This document shows, in pieces, positions 56,340-64,000 of a DNA stretch of 64,000 nt (position 1 is its first letter; each line of letters opens with the position of its first letter). This DNA comes from Rhodococcus spelaei. GTDB lineage: Bacteria > Actinomycetota > Actinomycetes > Mycobacteriales > Mycobacteriaceae. The stretch lies in the NCBI RefSeq assembly GCF_006704125.1, contig NZ_VIGH01000002.1:528904-592903 (forward strand), read 5' to 3'. The notes beneath the pieces were generated by a model. It saw nothing but the letters and a program-made list of their open reading frames with translations, was not told where the DNA came from and searched no databases. The position numbers were made by a program, and so were the translations under genes.

Positions 56340-58556
56340 CTACGTTCCGGCCTGCACCCGAGGCGAGGTCAGGTCGTACAACGTGACCCCGCCGACAGTG
56401 CTGGAGGTGAAGTTCTCGGTCACCCAGGTCGAGATCGACGAGCCCGTGCCCGACCCACCCATGCCGCCGCCCATACCGCCGCCCATACCGCCGCCGGCGA
56501 TGAAGTAGTGGATCTTGCCTGCGTCGACGTACTGCTGGAACTGTTCCAGGGTCGGCGAGGGGTCGCTGCCGTTGAAGCCGCCGATCGGCATCACCGGCTT
56601 CTCGGTGGCCAGCTGGTAGCCCGATGCGCTGTTGGACCCGATGGCCGCCGCCACCCACGTGTAGCGGTCCGCGCCGGAGGCGAGCAGCGCGGTCAACTCG
56701 GGGCTCGGGGTGCTCCCGTTGAGCAGTCCGCCGGCGCCGCCGCCGAAGCCACCCGGTGTCTCGGCCGCGCCCATGCCCATGCCCATGCCCATGCCCATAC
56801 TCATGCCGTCCGATGGCTGGCCGGGGACGCCTGCCGTCGCGCCCGCCCCGTCCGAACGCGTGCCGCCAGGTAGCCTGCCGGCCGTTCCGCCGGGCATCTG
56901 GCCCCCGGGCACACCCGGACGCATGCCCGCGAAGTCCCAGCGGCCACCCGGGCCGCCGCGGCCACCGAACATGCCGCCGCCGGTGTTCGGCCCGGCCGAG
57001 ACGATCGAGCCCTGGTGCGGGGTCGCCACGGTGTCCACCGCGTAGGCGGTCGGTCCCGCCAGTCCCGCGACGACCGCCGCCAGGGCCACCACCGCCGCCA
57101 GCCAGCCGGTCAGCCGCGGCACCAACAGGGCGAGTCCGGTGACCACCCCGACCACCAGGACCACCCACCGCAGCCACGGCACGAACGAGTCACTGCGGCC
57201 GAGCAGTTGCCACGACCAGCCGGCCGTCACGAGCATGGTCACCGCGAGGACGCCCCGCACCCAGGGATTCTCGCGGCGCCGCCACCCCGATACCGCACCG
57301 GCGCCGACCAGCGCACCGATCATCGGGGCCAGCGCCACCGTGTAGTAGGCGTGGAAGATGCCGGCCATGAAGCTGAAGACAAGGCCGGTGGTGAGCAGCC
57401 AGCTGCCGAAGAGCACGAGCGTCGCGCGCTTCGAGTCGATTCGAGCAACCCTGCCGCGCAGCACGATTCCGAGGACGCCGAGGATCAGGGCCGCGGGAAT
57501 CAGCCAGGCGATCTGGCCGCCCTGCGCGGAGTCGAACATGCGGGTGATGCCGGTGCTCCCCCACATGCCTCCGCCACCGCCGGGACCCCCGGGCGGCATG
57601 CCTCCCGGCATGGCGGCACCCGGGGTGGCCCCGCCCGCGGTCGCCTCGGCCATGGCACCGAACGAGCGCCCGCCACCCCCGACGCTGCCGCGCTCGTTGC
57701 CGTTGAGCCGGCCGAGCCCGTTGTAGCCGAGGGTCAGTTCCAGGATCGAGTTCTCCTGCGAGCCACCGATCCACGGCCGCGAGCTCGCCGGCCACAGCTC
57801 GACCGCCAGCAGCCACCAGCCCGCGGCGACGACCATCGCGGCCAGCGCCGCGAACAGCTGCGCGATCCGCTTGCCGAGCTTCGGCGGTCCGAACAGCAGG
57901 TACGTCAGCGCGAGCGGCGGTACCACCAGCATCACCTGTAGCTGCTTGGTCAGGAAGCCGAGCCCGACGAAGACGCCGGTCAGCACCAGCCAGCGGGTGC
58001 GTCCGTCCTCGATGCCGCGCAGCAGCGCCCACGCCGCGGCGAGGGTCAGCAGTACCAGCAGCGCGTCGGGGTTGTTGAAGCGGAACATCAGCACTGCCAC
58101 CGGCGTCAACGCGAGTACAGCACCGCCGAGCAGTCCGGCGACCGCGCCGAAGTACCGTCGGACCGTCGCCCACAGCAGCGCGACCGACGCCACACCCATC
58201 AGGGCCTGAGGCACCAGGATCGCCCAGGAGCTGAGTCCGAAGGCCCGCACCGACAGCGACATCAGCCACAGCGAGGCGGGCGGCTTGTCCACCGTGATCG
58301 AGTTCGCGGCGTCGGAGGACCCGAAGAAGAACGCCTTCCACGACACCGAACCCGCCTGCACCGCAGCGGAATAGAAGGAGTTCGCCCAGCCTGAGGCGCC
58401 GAGGCCCCACAGGTAGGCGACCGCGGTGCCGATCAGCAGGACGGCGACCGCCCACGGCTCCCAGTTCCGGCGCGTCGGCATCTCCGATTCGGTCGGGGCG
58501 ACCGGTGCGGCGGGACCGGGATTCGCCGCGTCGGTATCGATCTCGGCCGTGGTCAC
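56340..58556 (-). CDS. GT39-like membrane glycosyltransferase (ArnT/YkcB-like)
   Basis: The 738-residue protein has about eleven membrane helices. The signature [12 protein letters not shown] near residue 85 is that of GT39/ArnT-type transferases, which use polyprenyl-phosphate sugars. A long Gly/Met/Pro-rich loop sits near residue 300 ([15 protein letters not shown]) and more in the C-terminal half ([19 protein letters not shown]), followed by a YkcB-type C-terminal domain. The GTG start overlaps the stop of the GT2-GtrA gene, the expected donor-lipid partner. Confidence 0.85.
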   Translation of the reverse strand: MTTAEIDTDAANPGPAAPVAPTESEMPTRRNWEPWAVAVLLIGTAVAYLWGLGASGWANSFYSAAVQAGSVSWKAFFFGSSDAANSITVDKPPASLWLMSLSVRAFGLSSWAILVPQALMGVASVALLWATVRRYFGAVAGLLGGAVLALTPVAVLMFRFNNPDALLVLLTLAAAWALLRGIEDGRTRWLVLTGVFVGLGFLTKQLQVMLVVPPLALTYLLFGPPKLGKRIAQLFAALAAMVVAAGWWLLAVELWPASSRPWIGGSQENSILELTLGYNGLGRLNGNERGSVGGGGRSFGAMAEATAGGATPGAAMPGGMPPGGPGGGGGMWGSTGITRMFDSAQGGQIAWLIPAALILGVLGIVLRGRVARIDSKRATLVLFGSWLLTTGLVFSFMAGIFHAYYTVALAPMIGALVGAGAVSGWRRRENPWVRGVLAVTMLVTAGWSWQLLGRSDSFVPWLRWVVLVVGVVTGLALLVPRLTGWLAAVVALAAVVAGLAGPTAYAVDTVATPHQGSIVSAGPNTGGGMFGGRGGPGGRWDFAGMRPGVPGGQMPGGTAGRLPGGTRSDGAGATAGVPGQPSDGMSMGMGMGMGMGAAETPGGFGGGAGGLLNGSTPSPELTALLASGADRYTWVAAAIGSNSASGYQLATEKPVMPIGGFNGSDPSPTLEQFQQYVDAGKIHYFIAGGGMGGGMGGGMGGSGTGSSISTWVTENFTSSTVGGVTLYDLTSPRVQAGT
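56770..56805. repeat. CCCATG hexamer tandem array inside the GT39 gene
   Basis: Four exact copies of CCCATG and two variants encode alternating Met-Gly. The unit is a multiple of 3, so change in copy number lengthens the loop without breaking the frame. A related 12-bp array (CCGCCGCCCATA-like, near 56456-56495) codes for GGGM repeats. Confidence 0.75.
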
Positions 58557-59797
58557 AGGTCAACTCCCTTGTCGTGATTGCGGAACACCCATCGCAGGGC
58601 AATGAAACGGGTCAGCGTGGCAACGAGGTTGGCGATCACCAGCACCGCCAGCTCGAGGTGCTTGGAGGCGTCGGGCAGCGTCCGGTGCAGCACGAACAGC
58701 GACCCACTCGTCAGCAGCAGGCCGATCGCGAACACCGCCAGACCCTGCAGCTGGTGCTTGGCGGCACCCTCCGGGCCGCGGACGCCGAACGTGAAGGCCC
58801 GGTTCGCGGCGGTGTTGAAGATCGCGGTCACGAGCAGCGCGACGAAGTTGGCTGCCTGCGCACCGAAGACGGAGTGCAGCAGCAGGTACAGCAGCGCGTA
58901 GGCGATCGTGGACGTCACACCGATCACCGCGAACCGGACCAGTTGGCCGACCATGCCGTGCGGCACCCCAGGCACCAGCGGTTCCCGTCCGAGGCTGGTC
59001 CGCAGCGCGGCGACCGGCAGCGAGCCGGTGGCAAGCGCGCGTCCCACCCGGACCACTCCCTTGAGATCCGCGACAGCGGTGGAGACGATGTCCACCGTGC
59101 TGTCGGGGTCGTCGACCCAGTCCACCGGCACCTCGTGGATCCGCAGCCCGACCCGCTCGGCGAGCACCAACAGTTCGGTGTCGAAGAACCAGCCGGTGTC
59201 CTCGACGAGCGGCAGCAGCTGTCGGGCGACGTCCGTGCGCATCGCCTTGAAACCGCACTGGGCGTCGGAGAATTTCGCACGCAGCGCGCCACGCAGGATC
59301 AGGTTGTAGCAGCGGGAGATGACCTCCCGCTTGGGTCCGCGCACGACCCGCGAAGAGCGCGTGAGCCGGGAGCCGATCGCGACGTCGGAGTGTCCGGACA
59401 CGAGCGGGGCCACCAACGGCAGCAACGCGTTGAGGTCGGTGGACAGGTCCACGTCCATGTACGCCACGACCTGTGCGTCCGACGCGCTCCACACGGTATG
59501 CAGGGCGCGCCCACGGCCCTTCTCGTCGAGGTGCACCACTCGGACCGACTCGAACTCCTCCGCCAGCCTGTTCGCCACCGCGAGGGTGGCGTCGGTGCTG
59601 GCGTTGTCCGCCACGGTGATCCGGCTCGGATAGGGGACGGATCCGTCGAGGTGCTCGCGCAGCCTGCGCACGCAGCGCTCGAGGTCGCGCTCCTCGTTGT
59701 AGACCGGGATCACCACGTCCAGGGTCACGGTCGCGGTGTCGCGGGGCGCAGCGGTATCGGGGCGCACCGCGTCGCCGCCGACTAGCGAGTTCGTCAT
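58553..59797 (-). CDS. GT2 polyprenyl-phosphate sugar transferase fused to GtrA domain
   Basis: The 414-residue protein has a GT2 domain (about 25-260) with DVVIPVYNEERDLERCV, DVDLSTD (metal-binding Asp) and GFKAMR, followed by a four-helix GtrA-like membrane domain (about 280-410). It should load a sugar onto polyprenyl phosphate and flip or hold it, supplying the GT39 enzyme encoded next. I chose ATG at 59797; the longer frame is unconserved. A CRP site lies 89 nt upstream. Confidence 0.88.
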   Translation of the reverse strand: MTNSLVGGDAVRPDTAAPRDTATVTLDVVIPVYNEERDLERCVRRLREHLDGSVPYPSRITVADNASTDATLAVANRLAEEFESVRVVHLDEKGRGRALHTVWSASDAQVVAYMDVDLSTDLNALLPLVAPLVSGHSDVAIGSRLTRSSRVVRGPKREVISRCYNLILRGALRAKFSDAQCGFKAMRTDVARQLLPLVEDTGWFFDTELLVLAERVGLRIHEVPVDWVDDPDSTVDIVSTAVADLKGVVRVGRALATGSLPVAALRTSLGREPLVPGVPHGMVGQLVRFAVIGVTSTIAYALLYLLLHSVFGAQAANFVALLVTAIFNTAANRAFTFGVRGPEGAAKHQLQGLAVFAIGLLLTSGSLFVLHRTLPDASKHLELAVLVIANLVATLTRFIALRWVFRNHDKGVDL

Positions 59798-59885
59798 GCC
59801 ATCACACTGTCGCCCGAACCTGCACCCTCCCTGGAGTGCGGCTGGCAACTTCCTGTGGGCGCGGGCGTCTCCACCACCCAAGCAA

Positions 59886-59901
59886 TGTGATCTACCTCAC
59901 A
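59886..59901. promoter_or_regulatory. CRP/GlxR-type site between GT2-GtrA and hydrolase genes
   Basis: TGTGATCTACCTCACA is an exact TGTGA-N6-TCACA palindrome. It lies between two divergent genes, 89 nt from one start and 93 nt from the other, so it can serve either. Confidence 0.75.
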
Positions 59902-59993
59902 CAGCGACCGCGATGAGTGCCAGGCCCGATCGCCGTCTACCTTGCTGAACTCACCGCACGGTGACGACAGAGTTCGACGAAAGGTCCCAGATC

Positions 59994-60830
59994 ATGGAAT
60001 CCATCACCACCCCAGCCGGTATCACGCTCGCCTTCGATCGCCGTGTCGGTGGCGATGCCGGAACCGTAATTCTCGTCGGCGGCGCATTCAGCTACCGCAA
60101 CTTCCCGAAGATGGTGGAGCTGGCCCAGAAACTGGCCGATGAATACCGTCTCACCGTCATCAACTACGACCGTCGTGGCCGGGGCGACAGCAGCGATTCG
60201 CCGGGCGTGTACGACGTCGAGAACGAAATCGACGATATCGCCGCACTGGTCGAGGCCACCGGTGGGTCCGCCGCATTGTTCGGCTGGTCCTCCGGCGCGG
60301 GACTCGCCCTGCTCGCAGCCGCCTCGGGCCGGGTACCCGGTATCACAAAGGTGATCGCCTTCGAGCCACCGTTCGTCGTGAATCACGAGAACTTCGTTCC
60401 CCCTGCGAATCTCCATGTGACGCTACATAAGCTGATTGCCGAGGACCGCCGCGGCGAGGTCGTGAAGTTCTACATGACCCACGCCATGGGTATGCCCCGC
60501 TCCTTCGTCGCCGTCATGCCGTTCACGCCGTTCTGGAAGAGCCTGAAGGCGACAGCCCCTGCGACAGCACATGATTGGGCCGTCATGGCCGATTACATGG
60601 GCGGCGAACCGCTGCGCGCGGCGGACTGGTCCGGCATCACCGTGCCGACCCTGGTCATCTCCGGCGGCAAGAGCGGCGATCTGCTGCGCACCGCCGCTCG
60701 CGCGATCACCGCGGCACTGCCCAACGCTCAGCACGTGGAACCGGCCAAGCTGAGCCACAACCCGAACATCGCGCTCCTCACCCCGCCGGCCGGAGACTTC
60801 CTCACCGGTACAACCGAGTGCATCAGCTGA
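59994..60830 (+). CDS. alpha/beta-fold hydrolase
   Basis: The 278-residue hydrolase has an oxyanion region LVGGAFSYRN, the nucleophile elbow FGWSSGAG and an AKLSHNPN His near the C terminus. It is cytoplasmic. ATG at 59994 is used because AAAGG lies about 8 nt upstream; GTG at 59961 is an alternative. It is followed 44 nt later by the DHFR-like gene in the same direction. Substrate unknown. Confidence 0.85.
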   Translation: MESITTPAGITLAFDRRVGGDAGTVILVGGAFSYRNFPKMVELAQKLADEYRLTVINYDRRGRGDSSDSPGVYDVENEIDDIAALVEATGGSAALFGWSSGAGLALLAAASGRVPGITKVIAFEPPFVVNHENFVPPANLHVTLHKLIAEDRRGEVVKFYMTHAMGMPRSFVAVMPFTPFWKSLKATAPATAHDWAVMADYMGGEPLRAADWSGITVPTLVISGGKSGDLLRTAARAITAALPNAQHVEPAKLSHNPNIALLTPPAGDFLTGTTECIS

Positions 60831-60874
60831 TCCACCGTCCACCCACACCCCACCACACCCTCAGGAGAACTCCG

Positions 60875-61522
60875 ATGCCCGAAATCACCGCAGGCCTGTT
60901 CATTTCGCTCGACGGCATCGTTGGAGAGCCTCAGGACTGGCACTTCCCCTACTTCAACGACGAGATGGGCGCGGCCGTCGGCGCACAGCTCGCGTCGGCC
61001 GACACCCTGCTACTCGGCCGCGAGACCTACGACAGCTTCGCCGGGGCCTGGCCGGAGCGGGAGGCTGCGGGCGGCGAGGATGCCGACATGGCCAAGGCCC
61101 TCGGCGATGCCCGCAAGATCGTCGTATCCCGTCAGGAGCTCGAATTCACCTGGCGCAACTCCGAACAGCTGCAGGGTGATCTGGTGGAAGCCGTCACCGA
61201 ACTCAAGCAGCAACCGGGCGCGACGAGTGTCGCCATGAGTGGCTCCCCGTCGGTCGTCCGGCAACTTCTGGAAGCCGGGCTCATCGACGAACTGCATCTG
61301 CTCGTGCACCCCATCGCACTGCGCAGCGGCAAGCGACTGTTCGACGAGGGCGCGCCGATCCCACTGCGCCTCATCTCCGCCCAGACGTTCACCACCGGGG
61401 TGTTGCACCTGGTCTACACCTCCGTCGAGGCCGCCGGCTCCGTCGGCTACGACGACGCCAAAGTGCACCTGCAGCGGGCAGACCACACATCGGGCGTCGC
61501 CGAATCGGGTCACCCGGCATAA
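60875..61522 (+). CDS. dihydrofolate-reductase-family (RibD_C) protein
   Basis: The 215-residue protein has the head [30 protein letters not shown] and [26 protein letters not shown], typical of the RibD_C branch of the DHFR fold, which binds NADPH. AGGAGAACTCCG precedes the ATG. It probably reduces a small molecule, not dihydrofolate itself. It follows the hydrolase gene. It ends 8 nt before the HIT gene. Confidence 0.87.
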   Translation: MPEITAGLFISLDGIVGEPQDWHFPYFNDEMGAAVGAQLASADTLLLGRETYDSFAGAWPEREAAGGEDADMAKALGDARKIVVSRQELEFTWRNSEQLQGDLVEAVTELKQQPGATSVAMSGSPSVVRQLLEAGLIDELHLLVHPIALRSGKRLFDEGAPIPLRLISAQTFTTGVLHLVYTSVEAAGSVGYDDAKVHLQRADHTSGVAESGHPA

Positions 61523-61530
61523 TCGGGCGC

Positions 61531-61956
61531 ATGGCATCCGTGTTCAGCATGATCATCGCCGGCGACCTGCCGGGCCGGTTCGTCTGGGAGGACGAGGACG
61601 TCGTCGCCTTCTTGACCATCAACCCGATCACCCAGGGGCACACCCTGGTGGTCCCGCGCACCGAGATCGACCAGTGGCAGGACCTCGACGGCGAGGTGCT
61701 CGCCAAGTGCACGCGGGTCGCGCAGATCATCGGGCAGGCGGTCCGCAAGGGCTTCGACGCCCCGCGGGCCGGACTGCTGATCGCCGGACTGGAGGTGCCG
61801 CACCTGCACCTGCACGTCTTCCCGGCGTTCAGCCTCGGCGACTTCAACATCTCCGGCGCCGACCCGAACCCGTCGCCCGAATCCCTCGACGCGGCGCAGG
61901 CCACCGTCAAGGCCACGCTGCGCGAACTCGGCCACGGCGCCAACGTCCCCGCCTGA
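61531..61956 (+). CDS. HIT-family hydrolase
   Basis: The 141-residue protein carries the histidine triad HLHLHVFP (91-98) and the conserved head [18 protein letters not shown]. It is a nucleotide phosphoramidase or dinucleotide hydrolase. It resembles mycobacterial Rv0759c, from memory, which is also near this region. A weak TAATCG lies upstream. It ends before a 14-bp-arm hairpin. Confidence 0.92.
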   Translation: MASVFSMIIAGDLPGRFVWEDEDVVAFLTINPITQGHTLVVPRTEIDQWQDLDGEVLAKCTRVAQIIGQAVRKGFDAPRAGLLIAGLEVPHLHLHVFPAFSLGDFNISGADPNPSPESLDAAQATVKATLRELGHGANVPA

Positions 61957-61975
61957 CGCACCCCTACCCTCGACC

Positions 61976-62028
61976 CGAGTGAACGGAACGTTCACGCGAT
62001 CTGGTCGACCGGATGTTCCGTTCACTCG
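61976..62028 (+). terminator. terminator of the HIT operon
   Basis: CGAGTGAACGGAAC (61976-61989) pairs perfectly with GTTCCGTTCACTCG (62015-62028). It begins 20 nt after the HIT stop. Confidence 0.75.
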
Positions 62029-62119
62029 ACGCAACGCAGGCCCCCACGCACTGATCAGTTCGCGGGGGTCCGTGTCCGTCGATGTCCCGCTTACCGGGAC
62101 TTGGCTCCCACTCGAGCCA

Positions 62120-62133
62120 AACAAACGCTTGGT
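62120..62133. promoter_or_regulatory. KstR2-like site upstream of SnoaL/OYE operon
   Basis: AACAAACGCTTGGT fits AnCAAGnnCTTGnT, the KstR2 motif I recall, at nine of ten defined positions. It lies 77 nt upstream of the SnoaL gene, within an AT-richer stretch. Other TetR proteins share this type of CAAGnnCTTG core, so the exact regulator is open. Confidence 0.45.
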
Positions 62134-62209
62134 TGTTAGGTGACGGTCGAGACCTCTCGACCCTCCGCCGTCTGCGGACCGCGTACGCACCCGACGACCA
62201 GGAGGAACC

Positions 62210-62725
62210 GTGACCCCAACGGGCCCAGATCCCGCCGCCTGCCGAGCCGACGACGTCCACGCGATCGAGCGCGTCTTCGCGGGGCGACTCCGGTGCATGG
62301 ACACCAAGCAGTGGGACCAGTACGCCTCGTTCCACACCGACGACATCGTCAGCGAGACCTGGGGCGGGCTCCCGGACGACAAGCAGCCCAGCACCGACGG
62401 CGAGTCGAACCGGGTCGTCGGCGGAGTCGCCCTCACCCGCGCGATCAGCCGACTCCTCGACGGCCCGGTCCCGGTCACGACCGTCCACCACGGGCACTGC
62501 CCGGAGATCACCCTGACCTCGCCGACCACCGCGACCGGTATCTGGTCGATGGAGGACAAGCTCTGGTGGTCCGACGGCGACACCGAGCACCACCTCCACG
62601 GCTACGGCCACTACCACGAGCACTACCGCAAAGTGGACGGGCAGTGGTTGATCAGTTACCGCAAGCTGACCCGCCTGCGCGTCGACGCGACGCCCGGCTT
62701 CTGGTCCTTCCTGAAGGAGTTGTGA
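62210..62725 (+). CDS. SnoaL-like / NTF2-fold protein
   Basis: The 171-residue protein has the alpha+beta NTF2 layout: VHAIERVFAGRLRCMDTKQWDQYASFHTDD, GGVALTRAISRLL and HYHEHYRKVDGQWLISYRKLTR. SnoaL-like proteins act as cyclases, isomerases or binding proteins, including on steroid rings. A strong AGGAGG sits 5 nt before the GTG. Its stop overlaps the GTG of the oxidoreductase. No catalytic residue can be assigned. Confidence 0.85.
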   Translation: MTPTGPDPAACRADDVHAIERVFAGRLRCMDTKQWDQYASFHTDDIVSETWGGLPDDKQPSTDGESNRVVGGVALTRAISRLLDGPVPVTTVHHGHCPEITLTSPTTATGIWSMEDKLWWSDGDTEHHLHGYGHYHEHYRKVDGQWLISYRKLTRLRVDATPGFWSFLKEL

Positions 62726-63876
62726 GCACCACCGTGACCACCACCGAATCCCCGCTTCTGCGTCCGCTTCGCATCCGCGGCCTCGAACTGCCCAACCGCA
62801 TCGTCATGTCGCCGATGACCCGCACCTTCTCCCCCGGCGGGGTCCCGACCGAGGACGTCGCGCAGTACTACCGGCGCCGGGCCGAGGGCGGCACCGGACT
62901 GATCGTCACCGAGGGCGTCGGGATCGACCACCCCAGCGCGATCGATCACCCCGACGTGCCGAACCTGCACGACCCGGCCGCCCGGGAGGCGTGGCGCCGC
63001 GTCGTGGGCCAGGTACACGAGGCCGGTGGAAAGATCGCACCGCAGCTCTGGCACGTCGGGCCGCTGTTCGGTGCAATGCGCACCGTCGAGGACGTGACGC
63101 CGATGCGGCCGTCCGGGGTGTGGGGAGAGCCCGGCGTCACCTCGTACCCGCAGGAGTACGTCGAGCGCGCCGTCGTCCCGACCGCGGCGATGACCGAGTC
63201 CGACATCGCCGACGTGATCGCCGCCTACGCCGACGCGGCCCGCACGTCCGCCGAGATCGGCTTCGACGCGATCGCGATCCACGGCGGCCACGGCTACCTG
63301 CTCGACTCGTTCCTCTGGGCCTCGACCAACCTGCGCGACGACGCGTGGGGCGGAGACATGCTGCGGCGCACCGCCTTCCCCGCCGCGGTGGTCCGGGCGA
63401 TCCGTGAGGCGATCGGCGACGACCTGCCGATCATCTACCGGTTCTCCCAGCACAAGCAGCAGGACTTTTCTGCGCGAACCGCGGAGACGCCGGAGGAACT
63501 GGGCATCGTCCTCGGTGCACTCGTCGACGCCGGTGTGGACGTGCTCGACGCCAGCTCGCGCCGCTTCGACGCCCCCGCATTCGACGGCAGCGACCTCTCG
63601 CTCGCCGGCTGGGCCAAGAAGACCACCGGCGCGATCGCGATGGGCGTGGGCTGCGTCGGACTCGGCAAGTCACTGCGCGACGGCCGGCTCGCCGGCCCTA
63701 CGGTCGAGTCGGTGGACAACATCGCCGACCTCGAGCAGCGGCTCGCCACAGGCGAATTCGACCTGGCAGCCATCGGTCGCCTGCACCTGGCCGACCCGCG
63801 CATCGCGGAGACGCTGCGCGAGCGCCGCCCCCTGCCCGAGTTCGACCGCCGCATCCACGAGACGGTCCTGACCTAG
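62722..63876 (+). CDS. NADH:flavin oxidoreductase, Old Yellow Enzyme family
   Basis: The 384-residue FMN-dependent TIM-barrel enzyme has VMSPMTRTFSPGG at its start, QLWHVGPL, and HGGHGYLLDSFLW (conserved in the family; replaces the usual HGAHGYL). It reduces activated C=C bonds. I chose GTG at 62722 because it overlaps the SnoaL stop (GTGA); a GTG at 62734 is an alternative. The C terminus is complete, but its stop codon also overlaps the stop of an IS481 fragment on the other strand. Confidence 0.9.
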   Translation: MSTTVTTTESPLLRPLRIRGLELPNRIVMSPMTRTFSPGGVPTEDVAQYYRRRAEGGTGLIVTEGVGIDHPSAIDHPDVPNLHDPAAREAWRRVVGQVHEAGGKIAPQLWHVGPLFGAMRTVEDVTPMRPSGVWGEPGVTSYPQEYVERAVVPTAAMTESDIADVIAAYADAARTSAEIGFDAIAIHGGHGYLLDSFLWASTNLRDDAWGGDMLRRTAFPAAVVRAIREAIGDDLPIIYRFSQHKQQDFSARTAETPEELGIVLGALVDAGVDVLDASSRRFDAPAFDGSDLSLAGWAKKTTGAIAMGVGCVGLGKSLRDGRLAGPTVESVDNIADLEQRLATGEFDLAAIGRLHLADPRIAETLRERRPLPEFDRRIHETVLT

Positions 63877-64000
63877 GTGTACTGCCCAGGGACGTTGGTC
63901 AATCGGCTGAAGGGAACGTTCCTACCGATGGCGGAGTGTTGCCGGTGGTGATTGTAGGTGTGTAGCCATCCCGACAACGCGCTCCGTCGGGCTTGTTCTG
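63873..64000 (-). mobile_element. C-terminal end of IS481-type transposase (cut by window edge)
   Basis: The minus strand entering at the right edge encodes a frame ending GWLHTYNHHRQHSAIG and then SRLTNVPGQYT before a TAG. This is the usual end of IS481-family DDE transposases. The stop codon overlaps the stop codon of the flavin oxidoreductase gene, so no room is left for a normal terminal repeat on this side. It is therefore either a truncated copy or a transposase gene whose element end lies within the oxidoreductase gene. Confidence 0.85.

Noticed and set aside
56770..56805. CRISPR-like short repeats
   Set aside because: Units are contiguous hexamers without spacers and are in coding frame.

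Overview
The window is GC-rich, densely packed DNA from a mycolic-acid-type actinobacterium (order Mycobacteriales), most likely Rhodococcus or Nocardia-like. Support comes from frequent GTG/TTG starts, leaderless genes with TAnnnT -10 boxes, KstR-type operators before Tat-exported cholesterol oxidases, and a gene order that, from memory, follows Mycobacterium tuberculosis: pabC/ygfZ/DUF3073/purM/purF/SCP-like gene/purL/pepC/DyP/purQS/prolyl oligopeptidase/purC/purB/purD/HIT. No alignment was run. No tRNA, rRNA, CRISPR array or complete mobile element was seen. The only transposon trace is an IS481-type transposase tail at the right edge.

Layout. 1-2.4 kb: a gene tail, an FMN reductase and a secreted lipase. 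2.4-8.6 kb: the complete cytochrome bd set cydA-cydB-cydD-cydC on the minus strand behind one promoter with a symmetric operator. 8.6-12.6 kb: pabC divergent from a coupled ygfZ-MOSC-asparaginase operon, then DUF3073. 12.8-21 kb: purM, purF, an SCP-like gene, a CPBP protease, a membrane hydrolase and purL. 21-25.4 kb: a DUF4185 exported protein, aminopeptidase pepC, a VOC protein and a dye-decolorising peroxidase without an encapsulin. 25.4-28.2 kb: two tandem DAP_DH_C-type dehydrogenases plus an AhpD-like protein. 28.2-29.1 kb: purS-purQ. 29.3-36 kb: an accessory stretch with an MBL protein, a VOC/TetR pair, a DUF2334 protein and a TetR-controlled SDR / dehydrogenase / epimerase / glutathione-peroxidase operon. 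36-39.1 kb: prolyl oligopeptidase and purC.

39.2-43.3 kb: a cobalamin riboswitch drives a BtuFCD-like importer followed by a CbiX-like/[2Fe-2S] ferredoxin fusion and a SelW-like redox protein. 43.5-47.8 kb: a HIT protein, an ABC exporter divergent from MarR, and an SRPBCC-ArsR module with paired operators. 47.9-51.2 kb: purB, TetR and an aminotransferase. 51.3-54.9 kb: two tandem cholesterol oxidases, each with a perfect KstR motif. 55-59.8 kb: purD and a GT39 / GT2-GtrA glycosyltransferase pair. 59.9-64 kb: a hydrolase and DHFR-like gene behind a CRP site, a HIT protein, and a SnoaL-like/Old Yellow Enzyme pair behind a KstR2-like motif, ending at the IS481 fragment.

Eight purine genes (purM, F, L, S, Q, C, B, D) are spread over 43 kb with unrelated genes between them. 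They give most of the path from PRPP to AMP but do not form one operon. Many gene ends carry strong hairpins, several of them near-perfect and probably bidirectional terminators. The most noteworthy items are the KstR-tagged tandem cholesterol oxidases, the encapsulin-free DyP, the riboswitch operon with its odd ferredoxin fusion, the three dehydrogenase paralogues, and the set of palindromic operators.
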